From contig OX123183.2 in assembly GCA_944739405.2 (NCBI GenBank), positions 91,216,729 through 91,280,728 on the forward strand: a DNA stretch of 64,000 nucleotides. The letters run 5' to 3'. The position numbers and the translations under genes are program-made. Source of the DNA: Euclidia mi (lineage: Eukaryota; Arthropoda; Insecta; Lepidoptera; Erebidae). Below the pieces are notes generated by a model, which was not told the DNA's origin, ran no database searches, and worked only from the letters and a program-made list of their open reading frames with translations. Shown one piece after another: positions 32,641 to 42,990 of the stretch; position 1 is the first letter of the stretch, and every line of letters starts with the position of its first letter.

Positions 32641-33575
32641 TCCCCAGGGTATGCCACAAGACCCATTCTGGCGGCCAACACTTTACTTGCTGAGGCGTGG
32701 CCTTAATTTAAGAACCTGATTTTTAATCGACAGACCATAAGTTCCCTCATTCAATATGCTATACTCTGAACTATGTCAGTTACTTTGGTCTTCTGCCGGA
32801 TAATCTCGCGCCGGAAATTATCCATCAGCGAAATCCCTAGCATTGTCCTTTTCATCGCTCTCTGAGAAACATGTTGTGTAGGCAGTGCATTGCAGGACAG
32901 CCCAGTTTCAATGGAGTTGAAGGCATTTTCGTAATCCACAAAAGCCATCCACAGCTGCCTATGAAAAAGTATGCTCTGTATGGATTTGGCCCACGGTACT
33001 AAAGCCTTTAAGAAACCTAGCCTGCACCGGTGGCTGGAAGACATCAAATCTTGGTGTCCATGTGGTATGGACACCAAGATTTGACATCTCCCCGTCCATG
33101 TGGTATGGACACCAAGATTTGACATCTCCCCAGGGTATGCCACAAGTTCCACTGTGGCGGCCAACAATATGCTTGCTGAGGCGTGGCCTTAATTTAAGAA
33201 CCTACTTTTTAATCGACAGTTCCCCATTCAATTTGCTATAACTCTGAACTATGTCAGTTACTTTGGTCTTCTGCCGGATAATCTCGTGCCGAAAATTATC
33301 CATCAGCGAAATCCCTAGCATTGTCCTTTTCATAGCTCTCTAAGAGACATGTAGTGTAGGCAGTGCATTGCAGGATAGCCCAGTTTCAATGGAGTTGAAG
33401 GCATTTTCGTAATCCAAAATAGCCAGCCACAGCGGCCGGTTTTACTCTTGAATTTCTAAATAACCTATGAAAAAGTATGCTCTGTATGGATTTGGGCCAC
33501 GGTAATAAAGCCTTTAAGAAACCTAGCCTGCACCGGTGACTGGAAGACATCAAATCTTGATGTCAGAAAAAAGTA
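32641..33575 (-). pseudogene. Tandem pair of RTE-like reverse transcriptase fragments
   Basis: Two copies start TCCCCAGGGTATGCCACAAG at 32641 and 33127 (period 486). On the minus strand each encodes part of a LINE RT: MAFVDYENAFNSIETG (first RT Asp) followed by a jump to QRAMKRTMLGISLMDNFRRE then IIRQKTKVTDIVQSIAY, the C-terminal signature of a lepidopteran RTE-type lineage. The middle of RT is missing in both copies, so the deletion preceded the duplication. The second copy has an extra ~30-bp insertion near 33435. Confidence 0.8.
33047..33136. repeat. Perfect hairpin plus 40-bp direct repeat at a duplication junction
   Basis: CAAATCTTGGTGTCCAT and ATGGACACCAAGATTTG flank a 5-nt loop (33050-33090). 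The right arm plus GACATCTCCCC is then repeated once. It sits exactly between the two copies of the LINE fragment. Confidence 0.85.
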
Positions 33576-33610
33576 GGGAGGGGTGTCTTCACCACCCAGT
33601 CTTAAAGAGC

Positions 33611-33744
33611 TGCCCTCTGAGGCACGAGGCAAGCCATAATTATCAATTTAAACACAATACTTCGAAAACTTACTGCCTAGAATTCTAACCCGAGCCCTAT
33701 GAATGACAGTTTGTTGATATCTCCATTAGGCTATCGCTGCCTAC
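33611..33744 (-). repeat. SINE fragment, minus strand
   Basis: GAGGCACGAGGCAAGCCATA and ATTAGGCTATCGCTGCC match the SINE at 31377-31590. It is a decayed 5' half. Confidence 0.7.
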
Positions 33745-33766
33745 CTGACTAACAATTATGTTACTT

Positions 33767-33852
33767 CGGATAGTAATAGTATAAACAGATATACTGTTAT
33801 TAGACATATTAATGTCTAATAATAGTATATCTGTTTATACTATTATTATCCG
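33767..33852. repeat. 86-bp near-perfect palindrome
   Basis: Arms of 41 bp (CGGATAGTAATAGTATAAAC... and its complement) pair with two mismatches around a 4-base centre. It is AT-rich with no ORF, a possible minimal hairpin element. Confidence 0.9.
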
Positions 33853-34798
33853 ATTGTAATAAAACATAGCATATAGCACGTACTACTACTTTAAGTTACA
33901 GTGAGTTTAGAATCTAAATCGATCATTTATTCTGCTACCTTGTGGTTTAGTTATATTTAGGTAATTTTATTTTAATTGGAGCAAAATTGTCGTGGAGCCT
34001 CTAGAGATGCTTCGTGGAGCCCTGGCGCTCCGCGGAGCACACATTGAGAATGGTTGATCTATAGGTTTAAATTATTTCGCGCTAATTTGTACTACTGAAT
34101 TGCACGATAACTTTGCTTACGTGCGTATTCTATAAATAGAAATATTAAATAACTTCATCTATGTACATTTATTTGATTAGAATCTCTCATAAATTTATAT
34201 TTTCTCGAAGAAGAAATAAATAAAAATACTTATTTAAAAACGAAAGAACCCTCATTAATGCCCAAATTAAATAACTCTAGTTGTTTAGTTTTCCTTCAAC
34301 TTGACTAGTTTCATTAAAATATTTTCGTGCGCGGAAGAACTAAATAACTCAATTTAGCTAATTCATTTCATACTCAAGTGACCAGAGGTCATAGTTGTTC
34401 ATTTATTTAGAGAGTTAGTCATTTTTACTACTAACATTTAATGTTCATTTTGACATATCTATTTATACAATTGAAACACAAAAATGGCTTTATTTTTGGA
34501 CTGGGTTAAGATATAAGAATGTTTGTTAGACCAAAAGATGCGGCACATTTTGGGGTTCACGAAAATGGTAAAAAGTCAATTTGGCAAAAATCTGAGTTAT
34601 TTAGTTCTTCCATTATACCCACGATATTTAAAGTGCTTCTTGATAAATCTTAAAGCGGAAAAAAATACAGGTAAGTAACACATATGCATTTAAATGCACC
34701 TGCGAACGTACATAATAAAGCAGTCAATTAAGATTGCATACGGATAAAAAAAATATGAGAGCGATATTACCTATATACTATAAAAGCGATATTATTAA

Positions 34799-35759
34799 CC
34801 CTAGAGTACCTACTAATCTTATTTTTTTACCACTTAATACTAATGATCGCTTTGGAGGCTACTTCATATATGATACAAGATTTTAGTAACCTTTTTATTA
34901 AAAATTGTTTTAAATTTAACAAAATAATGAAGAAAGACCTTGTTTCTTCAAATGCAATGGCACATTTTCTTTAAAATTATAATTTCAGTCTTTAAATCAA
35001 CCTTAAGTCTAACGTAACCCTTGTTTGACCAGTCTTTAGAATAATAATAATAAAAAATAGAAAGTCACATATAGCCTCTAATTTAGTATCTAAATTAGGT
35101 ATTTTTAAAAGGTTTTATCACATAAAAGTAAAATTCCCATTGTAATTATAAGATATTTGGCTTGACAGTAAATTAAAATCAGACTATATTTTTCTATCAA
35201 AATTACAGCAGTTTGGATCGAAATTGAGTTTATAGAGCGACTTCTAACTCGGCGCTTGTGCTTGCTTGTATTTGAGATGTTCGAGGAGGTAAATCCAGAT
35301 TGTTTGGAGCAATATATGGAAGATCATCTTCAAGCTGGCACGAAGGATCAGCCACACTGTCGTCTGAATCGTAATCCTCAACGCAATCTTCAGTTTCACT
35401 GTCCGATTCTTCGTTTTCCAAATATTTTTTTATCTGGTTCTCATCGAGATTCATTTATGAAACAAAATAACCAATTCTCAGCTTTATCAAACAAATAAAT
35501 AAAGAGATAATTGCATTAAAACTAAAAACGGGATTGGTAAAAAACTTACCTTTAATACTAATGATCGCCTCCCAGGCGACCGTGAGGTCAATAACTCGAT
35601 ACCTGCATATTCCCTGCTGAACCCGTGACCACTCTCCACTGCGTCACGGGGTGCACTGTATTGGCGCGAACGCACCCCGCAATACATAGACGTAATTTAA
35701 AAATATTCTTAAAAAATCAACCGAACGCGGCCTCTCAGGCGATGATTAGTATTCTAGGG
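34799..35759 (-). mobile_element. piggyBac-derived element with internal deletion
   Basis: TTAA flanks both ends (34795-34798 and 35760-35763). The ends are CCCTAGAGTAC and its imperfect complement GTATTCTAGGG. A subterminal motif TACTAATGATCGC recurs near 34847 and 35557, and inverted at 35738. The body carries the first 74 codons of a piggyBac-like transposase on the minus strand and then the element's 3' non-coding part. The catalytic core is missing. A sister copy lies at 1-681. Confidence 0.9.
35230..35454 (-). pseudogene. piggyBac-like transposase N-terminal remnant
   Basis: 74 codons from ATG 35454. MNLDENQIKKYLENEESDSE then TEDCVEDYDSDDSVADPS is the acidic N-terminus typical of piggyBac transposases, which bears little structure. 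It ends LPPRTSQIQASTSAELEVAL with a stop just past the deletion point. No DDD core remains. The frame is intact, unlike the copy at position 23. Confidence 0.75.
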
Positions 35760-35763
35760 TTAA

Positions 35764-37083
35764 TGCCAAATGAAATGACCACGAATAAACGTCAGACATT
35801 GAAAGTTTGATTTAATTGCAGTCACTGTTCTAAAATTTAATTAAGAGAGACGAATTAAAGCGAATACTAATTAAAGTTGAACTCCTTTTAGAGCCTTCAA
35901 AGTCATAAAATAGATTTTAAAAAATATCATTGTGACGTCACAAGAATTGGGTTCGTTTCACCGTTCTTTCCATTTTCTATGAGAATAATGACTTTCCCAT
36001 TAATGAGATTCCTCTTAGTTCAACGACTTTACCAGATAAGTAATTGTATTAGGCAATTATTCACCTACTTTCAGCGTATTTGCCATGATTAAGTGAAAGT
36101 TACACTACAGCACACTACTATAATATGACTTTATGACCTTAAAGTTAAATGAATAAAAGTTTTTTTTGTTATGAAAGAGGCACGATTTATGATTACCACA
36201 GGACAAAATAAAATTGTAATTTGAACTTGATTTACAAACAAGAGATGGACGGAGATTTTTATTTTCGACGTCTACTTTCGTATAACGCTCACGTATCTAA
36301 CTAAACAGATGTTCTTTGCAACCAATATCTAAGAAGATATATGAAGTTAATGAAAATCGCCAATGAAACGCTTCTGGATACGTATTAACAAGATATGGTA
36401 TCTTGTTTCTGTGGCACGAAGCCAAATCGCGTTATTCATTGAAAATTCTCTTACGTACAAGTATTTTAGTCGAAGTCTAAAAGGAATATGTTAAATTATT
36501 AGGGTTCGCTTCGTAAAAACACCGAGATCGCGCTTAAGGACATCCGTTACTCTGTGATGGCTTATTTTCTATAGAGCGCGGACTCATGGCCGCAGTATTA
36601 TTGGAGCTTACGGTACAATACCTGTAAAGTGTCTGGCACTCGACGTTATCGAATAATGTGGGAGCCCCGACAATGGCGGGCGATTGACCACGACCGGGTT
36701 ATGATACGTATGTATGAAGCGATTGTGAAATTTCGCTCCAGACCCTGTGAGGAGCATAAAGAAATTTCCGTTCAATATTTGGTAACAACTTATCTTCAAC
36801 TTTAGTGCTTACGTTGGAACTTTGGAATTATGATGCAACTCCTCTAATGAGATCAGTATAATTAGAAAGTTCAACTGGCAAATTTCGCTTTTGATCTTTG
36901 CGTTAATTAAAAGGCGTTACACCGACACGCACATACTCCAATACGAGGTGAAAGCCACGAAAACTGGAAGATACAGGCACTAAGAATACCAATCAAACTC
37001 AAAACAAAACTGCGCATAATCACATATTCATTCATATCTAGATAAATACGTAACTCCATTTTATAAATGAAGCTGACTGTATG
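35764..37083. other. Spacer, nothing recognised
   Basis: AT-rich. 36480-36760 has a few CpG-rich patches and a GAGCCCCGACAATGGCGGGC segment without a motif or ORF that I can name. Confidence 0.45.
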
Positions 37084-37186
37084 TTAGTTAGTTAGTTAGT
37101 TAGTTAGTTGGACAGGTGTTTTCCGCACTTAGCCACTTAATTGGGCCATTGTGCGTTAGCAGGGACACGGTTGTCGCCTGCTACTC

Positions 37187-37615
37187 TTACCATGCAAGCT
37201 CCTTCCAGAAGGCCATGAGTTGACCAGTGTTGCGTATGGCTTCGCTCATGGTTCTGGGGTTGTTCAGGAACCTCGTCCGTTGGTCGCTCACGCTGGTACA
37301 ATGTAGGATCACATGAGCGGGTGTTTCTTCGGTCTCCATGCAGCCCCTACATAGTGGGCTGTCCGTGACGCCGATATTGTAGAGATGCTTGTTTAGTGGA
37401 CAGTGGCCGGTTATTATGCCAGTCAGTTGCTTGAGTGTTTTCCTGTTGGAGTGCAACAGTTTTTGCGAGATTCGTTTATCTAATTGGGGAAAGGCATCTT
37501 TAGATTGCCTACACTCTTTTAACTCTGCCCACTCTTTTTCATGTTGTTGTAGGGTTCTCTCGCGTAACCACGTTTTTAGTTGGTTGAAAGGTATCGGAAC
37601 AGTTGGTTCGGGTCC
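37187..37615 (-). pseudogene. C-terminal zinc-finger segment of the same LINE
   Basis: In the frame after the shift: LGPEPTVPIPFNQLKTWLRE, LKQLTGIITGHCPLNKHLYN, then PLCRGCMETEETPAHVILHC, a Cys-Cys-His-Cys finger usual after RNase H in I/LOA-group LINEs. It ends FWKELAW and a stop at 37187. The finger is intact. Confidence 0.82.
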
Positions 37616-39500
37616 AAGAGTTGTTTGTGTCCGATCCTTTCCTTGCCAGTTGGTCTGCTGCGTCATTGCCCGTGGAGTCACTGTGTCCTCGTATCCACTG
37701 GAGCGTGACCCGATTCCTCGCTGCAGTTTTCTGCAGCTCTTGGTGGCACTCCATAATTAGGCCGCTGTTAAAGCAGGTGCCATCGAGAGCTTGTAGTACT
37801 GAGGCACTGGCTGTGATGATGCGTATTGACAGGTTACTCACGTTTCTGGCCGCGATCGCCATCGCCGCCCTTATAATCCCAACGCATTCAGCTTGGAAGA
37901 TGGTGTTGAGTTTACCAAGCGATGTTGAGAGATTGATGTTCAAATCATGGGAGAATACTCCGGCACCTGCCCCATACTTTGTTTTTGAGCCGTCTGTGTA
38001 TACTCTAACTTCGTGTATACCAGAGCTATCCTTGTGCTCTTCATGCAGTTGTATGCGGTATTTTTTGTCAAAGACAAAGGTTTTAGGTATGAGTTCGCAC
38101 TTTGCATCTAGCATCGGGATCTCGTTAGTTAACGTCCGTTTCAGGCGTACATGGGTTATTCGGTCGTCTCTTCTCCAAAGCCCGAACTTATCGAGGTGGA
38201 TCGCGGCGGCACCTGCTTCCTGCTGGATGATGTGGTGCAATGGTCGCAAGTCGAGAAGCACCTCCAATGCCGCCGTTGGAGTTGTTTTCATGCAGCCTGT
38301 TGTGGCCAGACAGGCGAGGCGTTGTATGCTCTGCAGCTTGCTCTTGACTGTGCTTAGTTCAGTACGTGGCCACCACACTACTGCACCATATGTGAGCATG
38401 GGGCGTATTATGGCAGTGTAGATCCATAGGGTGATGAATGGTTTGAGACCCCATTTCTTGCCTATTATTCTCCTGCACTGCCAGAAGATTGTACATGCTT
38501 TTGTGGTTTTAGTGGTGATGTGTTTATTCCAGTTGAGCTTGTGGTCGAGTGTTACGCCCAGGTACTTGACTTCACTCGATAGGTTAAGCTCCGTGCCAAA
38601 AAGTTTTGGTTTTCTGGTCATACGGGTGTTCCTTTTGTTAGTGAAAAGTACTAGCTCCGTTTTATTTGGGTTGACCGTCAGTTCATGGTGGTTGCACCAT
38701 TGTTCCATGATCCTGATGACTGCTTGCATCCGATAATGGATCATGTCTTCCGAGTTTCCTTTGATTAGGATGGTTATATCATCTGCGTAGCCGACCGTGT
38801 AGAAGCATTTGTCATTCAGGCTTCTCAACAGATCGTCTACCACTATGTTCCAAAGCAGGGGTGATAGGACACCTCCCTGTGGGCAGCCTTTTGCTACTAT
38901 CCCCCTAGTAGTGGTGTTAACCGTGAATTGAATAGCCCTTTGTTTCAGGAGTTGATCAATCCAGCCACTGACGGTTTGTTCAACTCCAAACTTGTCAAGG
39001 GCTCGGCTAATGCTGGTGAATTTAGTTTTGTCGAAGGCGCCTTCTATGTCAATGAAGGCGCCTAAGGTCATTTGTTTGTCAGATAGCGCTGTCTCTATGG
39101 TCCCCACTACGGAGTGAAGCGCTGATTCCGTTGATTTACCACTTCTGTAGGCGTGTTGTTGCGGGTGTAGTGGTCTGCGTAGCAGTGCGCCTTCCCGTAG
39201 GTATCTGTCAGCGAGCCTCTCCAGCGTTTTCAGCAAGAAGGAGGTTAAACTGATAGGTCTGAACGATTTTGCTTGAGTGTAATCCGTTTTGCCCGGTTTT
39301 GGGAGAAATATGACTTTTACTTCCCTCCACCTTCGTGGTATGTAATTGTGCGCTATAGATGCTCTATATATGCTGAGTAGCTGTGGCACAATCGTTGTAC
39401 AGCCCCATTGTAGAAGTGCTGGTGTTATTTCGTCCAGGCCTGCAGATTTGTACGGCTGGAAGCTATCAATTGCCCATTTCAGCCGGTCCACGGTAACCAT
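37539..39500 (-). pseudogene. LINE reverse transcriptase-RNase H ORF, largely intact
   Basis: 653 codons without a stop. RT blocks: SAGLDEITPALLQWG, VKVIFLPKPGK, FRPISLTSFLLKTLERL, AYRSGKSTESALH, GAFIDIEGAFDKTKF (Asp), KGCPQGGVLSPLLWN and VGYADDITIL (intact YADD). The thumb and WWPRTEL.. region follow, then RNase H: VYTDGSKTKYGAGAG (Asp), FQAECVGI (Glu), IITASASVLQAL where SDS is expected (the third acid is lost), and WIRGHSDSTGNDAADQLARK (last Asp). RT looks catalytically complete while RNase H does not. A 1-base shift near 37615 leads into the C-terminal segment. The ATG at 39500 is internal. Confidence 0.88.
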
Positions 39501-39785
39501 GTTGTTGGCTATCGTCCAGTCTGTTTGGGTCGGTGGTCTTTGTTCTGATTCTTACCAGTCACAGTCGTCGGTCATAGTGCAACCTGGGAAGTGTGTTTCG
39601 ATTAGCACTTGTCTGTGTCGACGATGTCTGTGATTGCGTAGGTGCCATCAGGCTTTCTGATGGAGCCTAGGGTCTTGTTGCTGTCCTGGGATAGGATCGT
39701 TTTAACCCTGGCTGCCTCGCATGTGGAGTTAATGTTGGTGCAGAAATTTCACCAGGACTCTCTGCTGACTGTACAAAGCCACAGC

Positions 39786-40526
39786 AAATTCTTATTATCA
39801 AGTAAAAGCAAGCTTTGAAATAAAGTCAGCGCTTTTAATTACCGAGAGAAGATTAATTTTACAAAATGTTCGAATTATCGTAAAATTCACAGAACGTTTG
39901 CACTATTTTTCCGGTTCCACAGTTAGGTGCTTGGTTGAATCAGATAGCAAAGTTTAAAGTAACATAATCGAGATCTAAACCAAAGGGTTTACGTTGCCTT
40001 TCAGGTAAAGACTATAAATGCGGATAAAAAGCAAATAATTCGAATATCAACAACCTACAATGCGTCTTGAATCTCAAATCATGAATTTTGTGGTGCAGAT
40101 TACTAATATGTTTGGTTTGCTCGGGTGGAATAAAGATCAGACGATTACGTAAAACTACCTATGATTTCTGCGGTCTTATTGTTTGGTGTAATTGAAAAGT
40201 GAAATGGGTCAACAAAGTTAATACTGCAGGTATTTACTTAACTTTTGTCTTTTACATTGCCATAGTTGAATAAATAGGATTGGATTTAGTACAATTTTAG
40301 TCTAGTTTTTTTATTATAATGAAATAAATAATACAAGAATATCAAATTTAACACATTTTATAACTAAAATAAAAAAAAGTATGTTAAATGTAATAAAATT
40401 GCCAATCAATCACTTGTTCATTAAATAAAATAATGTTTCATTTGTGTTTTATCCATTAATAGTATCAGTTTGACCAATTTAACCGTTTAAACATGATTTT
40501 ATAGCTATTAAAAGGAAAATAGCATA
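39786..40526. other. Spacer, nothing recognised
   Basis: AT-rich sequence. It includes A/T runs at 40300-40400. Confidence 0.5.
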
Positions 40527-40740
40527 GGGTTCCCACCAAGAACTTAGGGTCCCAAGCCGACCTCACCTGCAAGTGGTGCACCTGCCGATCAACGGACGAG
40601 GCTCTGGCAAACAAAATATCCCGATAAGCGGCAATAGGCTCGCCACCTATTACGTGGGATCAAAACACTGGCGAAAAGTGGGCGTTTAATATGCCCTTCG
40701 GGGAAACAGGCGTGAGTCTATGTATGTATGTATGTATGTA
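40527..40740 (+). repeat. SINE with (TATG)n tail
   Basis: GGCAATAGGCTCGCCACCTA, TTACGTGGGATCAAAACACT, GGCGAAAAGTGGGCG and GGGGAAACAGGCGTGAG(TC)(TATG)n match the 3' module of 18112-18486. The first ~90 bp are decayed and have no clear box B. Confidence 0.75.
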
Positions 40741-41427
40741 AAAGGAAAATACTTTTCAGAACTATTTTAATGTCTGCAAATAATAACTTAAACTCGTACT
40801 GACATACCACAGGATTCAACTTTGCATCACAATCGTCTATCGCAAATGGATTTGAAAACATTCGTACTAAAATTATTTTACGTTAGATTTCCCAATGCAT
40901 TTCAGAAGTAACGAAAAATGTTTTCCTCTGCAACAGCCACCAAAGTTGGAAGTTTCAAGTCAATAATGCAAAAAAGTTGCGTTTGCTGCGAATCCAAGTG
41001 GACTTTCAACAGTACATTTTTAAAAGCAATTGATATTCGCGTAGGCATTGAGTTTCCAATGCCGATGGAAAGCTCCCCAGTTCCCCGTTCATACAGTCAG
41101 ACGCATATTGCAGTCATTGGGGGTATAGCGATACTACGAGTTTCTATAACACTCCGTATCACAACAGTGAAATATTGCAACTGCATTGGACACATTAATA
41201 AAGCCGGCCTATGAGAAATGAAACATACTGCAGTATAAAAATGCAAACAGACAGCTTACCGGGAATTTTCCTAAAATTGTTTCGGTAGATTTTTTATCCA
41301 CCACTCGATATCAATAAAGCGATGTATATAAAAAGGTTATAAAGTGTTTAAGTATTACCTAAACAAAGATAGGCTGGACGATTGAGGGCTTATAGTAGAC
41401 TAATATTCAGTACCGGCACACGGTTTT
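40741..41427. other. Spacer with an unassigned ORF
   Basis: 40918-41214 (98 codons, plus) has ordinary composition but no domain that I recognise. Confidence 0.35.
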
Positions 41428-41498
41428 ACTCGTTAATTTTACTCAAAAACGAGTAAAAATCCTTTGATTTTACTCGTTTTTGAGTAAAATTAACGAGT
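41428..41498. repeat. Hairpin with perfect 31-bp arms
   Basis: ACTCGTTAATTTTACTCAAA... (41428-41458) and its exact complement (41468-41498) flank a 9-nt loop. The motif GAGTAAAA also recurs inside each arm, making a double palindrome. Confidence 0.92.
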
Positions 41499-41599
41499 GT
41501 GGGCTGCAAAACTCACACTTCGATGACATTAAATACACTATAATTTTACTCTAAGCGAGCCTTCGAGTTTGGCTCAATCGAGTAGAACTGTATGTGAAT

Positions 41600-42215
41600 A
41601 CGGAGCTTTATCTTTTTTTTTTGTTGTCGGGTTGGAAAATCCTCCCTCCGCCCTGGGGGAAGGGGACTGTCAGACTCTTACTGACTTAAAACCAATCCGT
41701 ATTCGTCATGTACCCGAGTGTCGGAGGGTCGGGTATCGCCGAAGCATTCGTCGCTACCCTCCGACGGATATTGGCCCGCCAGATGGTCAGGTGGGCCCCA
41801 AACAAAACCCCCTTGGCGGCGGATGAAGGTGTTGGGCTCCGCCGCCAAAACACCCAGCGGCCGCAGAGGATAGGAAGGACGGCAACCTGGCAACATCTCA
41901 TCTTCTCTTCCTTTGCGGCCCCACCTGCAGCCTGCAATGGTGCACCCCCATTTGGTCGCGGGAGAAAGGGCGCGCGGCAACGCAACACCGACGCGCCTCT
42001 CCTCCCGCGACCACGCCCGACTGCGAGGGACATATAGAACTGTCCCTCGCATCCTCACCCTTAGACGCATCCTGCGCAGGCCTCTCCAAGCCCACGCGGA
42101 GCGTCCCCACCCGGGATCTCCCTTAGCTTTCACCTTGTGTCCAAGCCACGGTTTCTGAGCCTCCCCTCCTCACCACCATAAATTGGCGATCCCACAGACG
42201 GGGGGGCGGAGCTTT
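41600..42215. repeat. GC-rich dispersed repeat
   Basis: This is a sharply GC-rich block in AT-rich DNA. It begins after a T-run with GTTGTCGGGTTGGAAAATCC and GACTGTCAGACTCTTACTGA, phrases I associate with an abundant lepidopteran repeat. It ends ...GCGATCCCACAGACGGGG. Overlapping frames on both strands (Arg/Pro-rich) reflect composition and show no motif. Confidence 0.5.
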
Positions 42216-42233
42216 ATCTGTCTTGTCTTTAAC

Positions 42234-42990
42234 ATACATACATACATAGACTCACGCCTGTTTCCCGGAGGGGTAGGCAGAGATTACGGAACGCCATTTG
42301 CAACGATCCTGACATATCTCTCTTGCTTCATTCACTCCCATCAGATTCCTCATGCATGCTCTTCTGTTCAGGGTACTTCTCACCTGTCCTGTTTTTAGGA
42401 TGTCTCCAATCTGGTCAGAGAACGTCCGCCTAGGTCTTCCCCTTCGTCCTGTCCCTTCCACACTTGCCTTATATATCTGCTTGGTCAGTCTTTCGTCATC
42501 CATCCTCTCCACGTGCCCAAACCATCTTAGCATACCTTTCTCGATGCTTGTCACTATATCTTCTTTTACCCCACAACACTCTCTTATCACACAATACTTT
42601 ATTCTGTCAGTCAGAGAAACTTTCAAATCTCTTCTGCCATACTCAGTTTTAACTACCATTTGTAAGTGTAGGTACTAACACCCCTCAATGCACAGCCAAA
42701 CGTTCCTTTTTGGACACGTTTTGGCTGTTCATAAACTCCTTCAAAGTTCCATTCACTCTACTACCTGCATTAAATCTTCTTTCAATATCTTCTTTATTCT
42801 TACAATTTCTTGTTAACAGTCTACCTAAATATACAAACTCATTCACTTGCTCCACTCGTTCTCCATTGATCATAATATTACGAACCGTAACGCACTCCGC
42901 GTTTCAAAACCCATAAGTTTCGTTTTACATGCATTTACTTTCATTCCTTTCATCTCTAACGCATCATGCATGATTGTTTTCATTAGACGA
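42234..42990 (-). pseudogene. RTE-like LINE 3' part with (TATG)n tail
   Basis: On the minus strand: KGMKVNACKTKLMGF, INGERVEQVNEFVYLGRLLT, DIERRFNAGSRVNGTLKEFM, SQNVSKKERLAVH, a stop and GVLVPTL. After a small deletion and frameshift come SLTDRIKYCVIRECCGVKED, MLRWFGHVERMDDERLTKQI, GRRGRPRRTFSDQI, and RSVISAYPSGKQA at the end. This is the RT thumb and C-terminus of an RTE-type LINE. A TATG tail (ACATACATACATAC on the plus strand, 42232-42246) closes it. Confidence 0.85.

Larger units (their letters stand above)
30252..34627. mobile_element. 4.4-kb composite region bracketed by 35-bp inverted repeats
   Basis: 30252-30286 (ATATCGTGGGTATAATGG...) and 34593-34627 are inverted complements with one mismatch in 35. 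A further partial copy (GGAAGAACTAAATAACTCA) lies at about 34334. The interior carries no recognisable transposase of its own. It holds a mariner (30901-32205), SINEs (31181, 32240 and 33611), a duplicated LINE fragment (32641-33575) and an 86-bp palindrome. This is most simply an old TIR transposon filled by later insertions. The target duplication is unclear and the superfamily is unknown. Confidence 0.6.
37084..39785 (-). mobile_element. LOA/I-group LINE, 5'-truncated, with (CTAA)n tail
   Basis: On the minus strand: the end of an endonuclease-to-RT linker (from ~39785), a long RT + RNase H ORF, a zinc-finger C-terminus, ~80 bp of 3' UTR and a tail of six CTAA units (TTAG on the plus strand, 37084-37107). 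The RNase H domain places it with I/LOA-type rather than RTE or CR1 elements. The exact clade is not certain. The 5' truncation is typical of incomplete target-primed reverse transcription. Confidence 0.85.

Noticed and set aside
33980..34070. hAT-like terminus (GGAGCCCTGGCGCTCCGCGGAGCACAC-like text)
   Set aside because: The phrase resembles ends of hAT-type repeats, but no partner end or 8-bp duplication is visible.
37084..37107. TTAG repeats as telomere-like DNA
   Set aside because: The insect telomere unit is TTAGG, and this tract sits exactly at the 3' end of a minus-strand LINE, so it is its tail.
37603..38421. 272-codon plus ORF
   Set aside because: Antisense to the LINE RT-RNase H, whose catalytic motifs are on the minus strand.
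40741..41214. 98-codon ORF as a host gene
   Set aside because: No domain, no splice context and no neighbouring exon. Left as spacer.
41678..42133. 151-codon Arg-rich minus ORF
   Set aside because: Four overlapping frames are open in the same GC-rich repeat, and no motif favours any of them.
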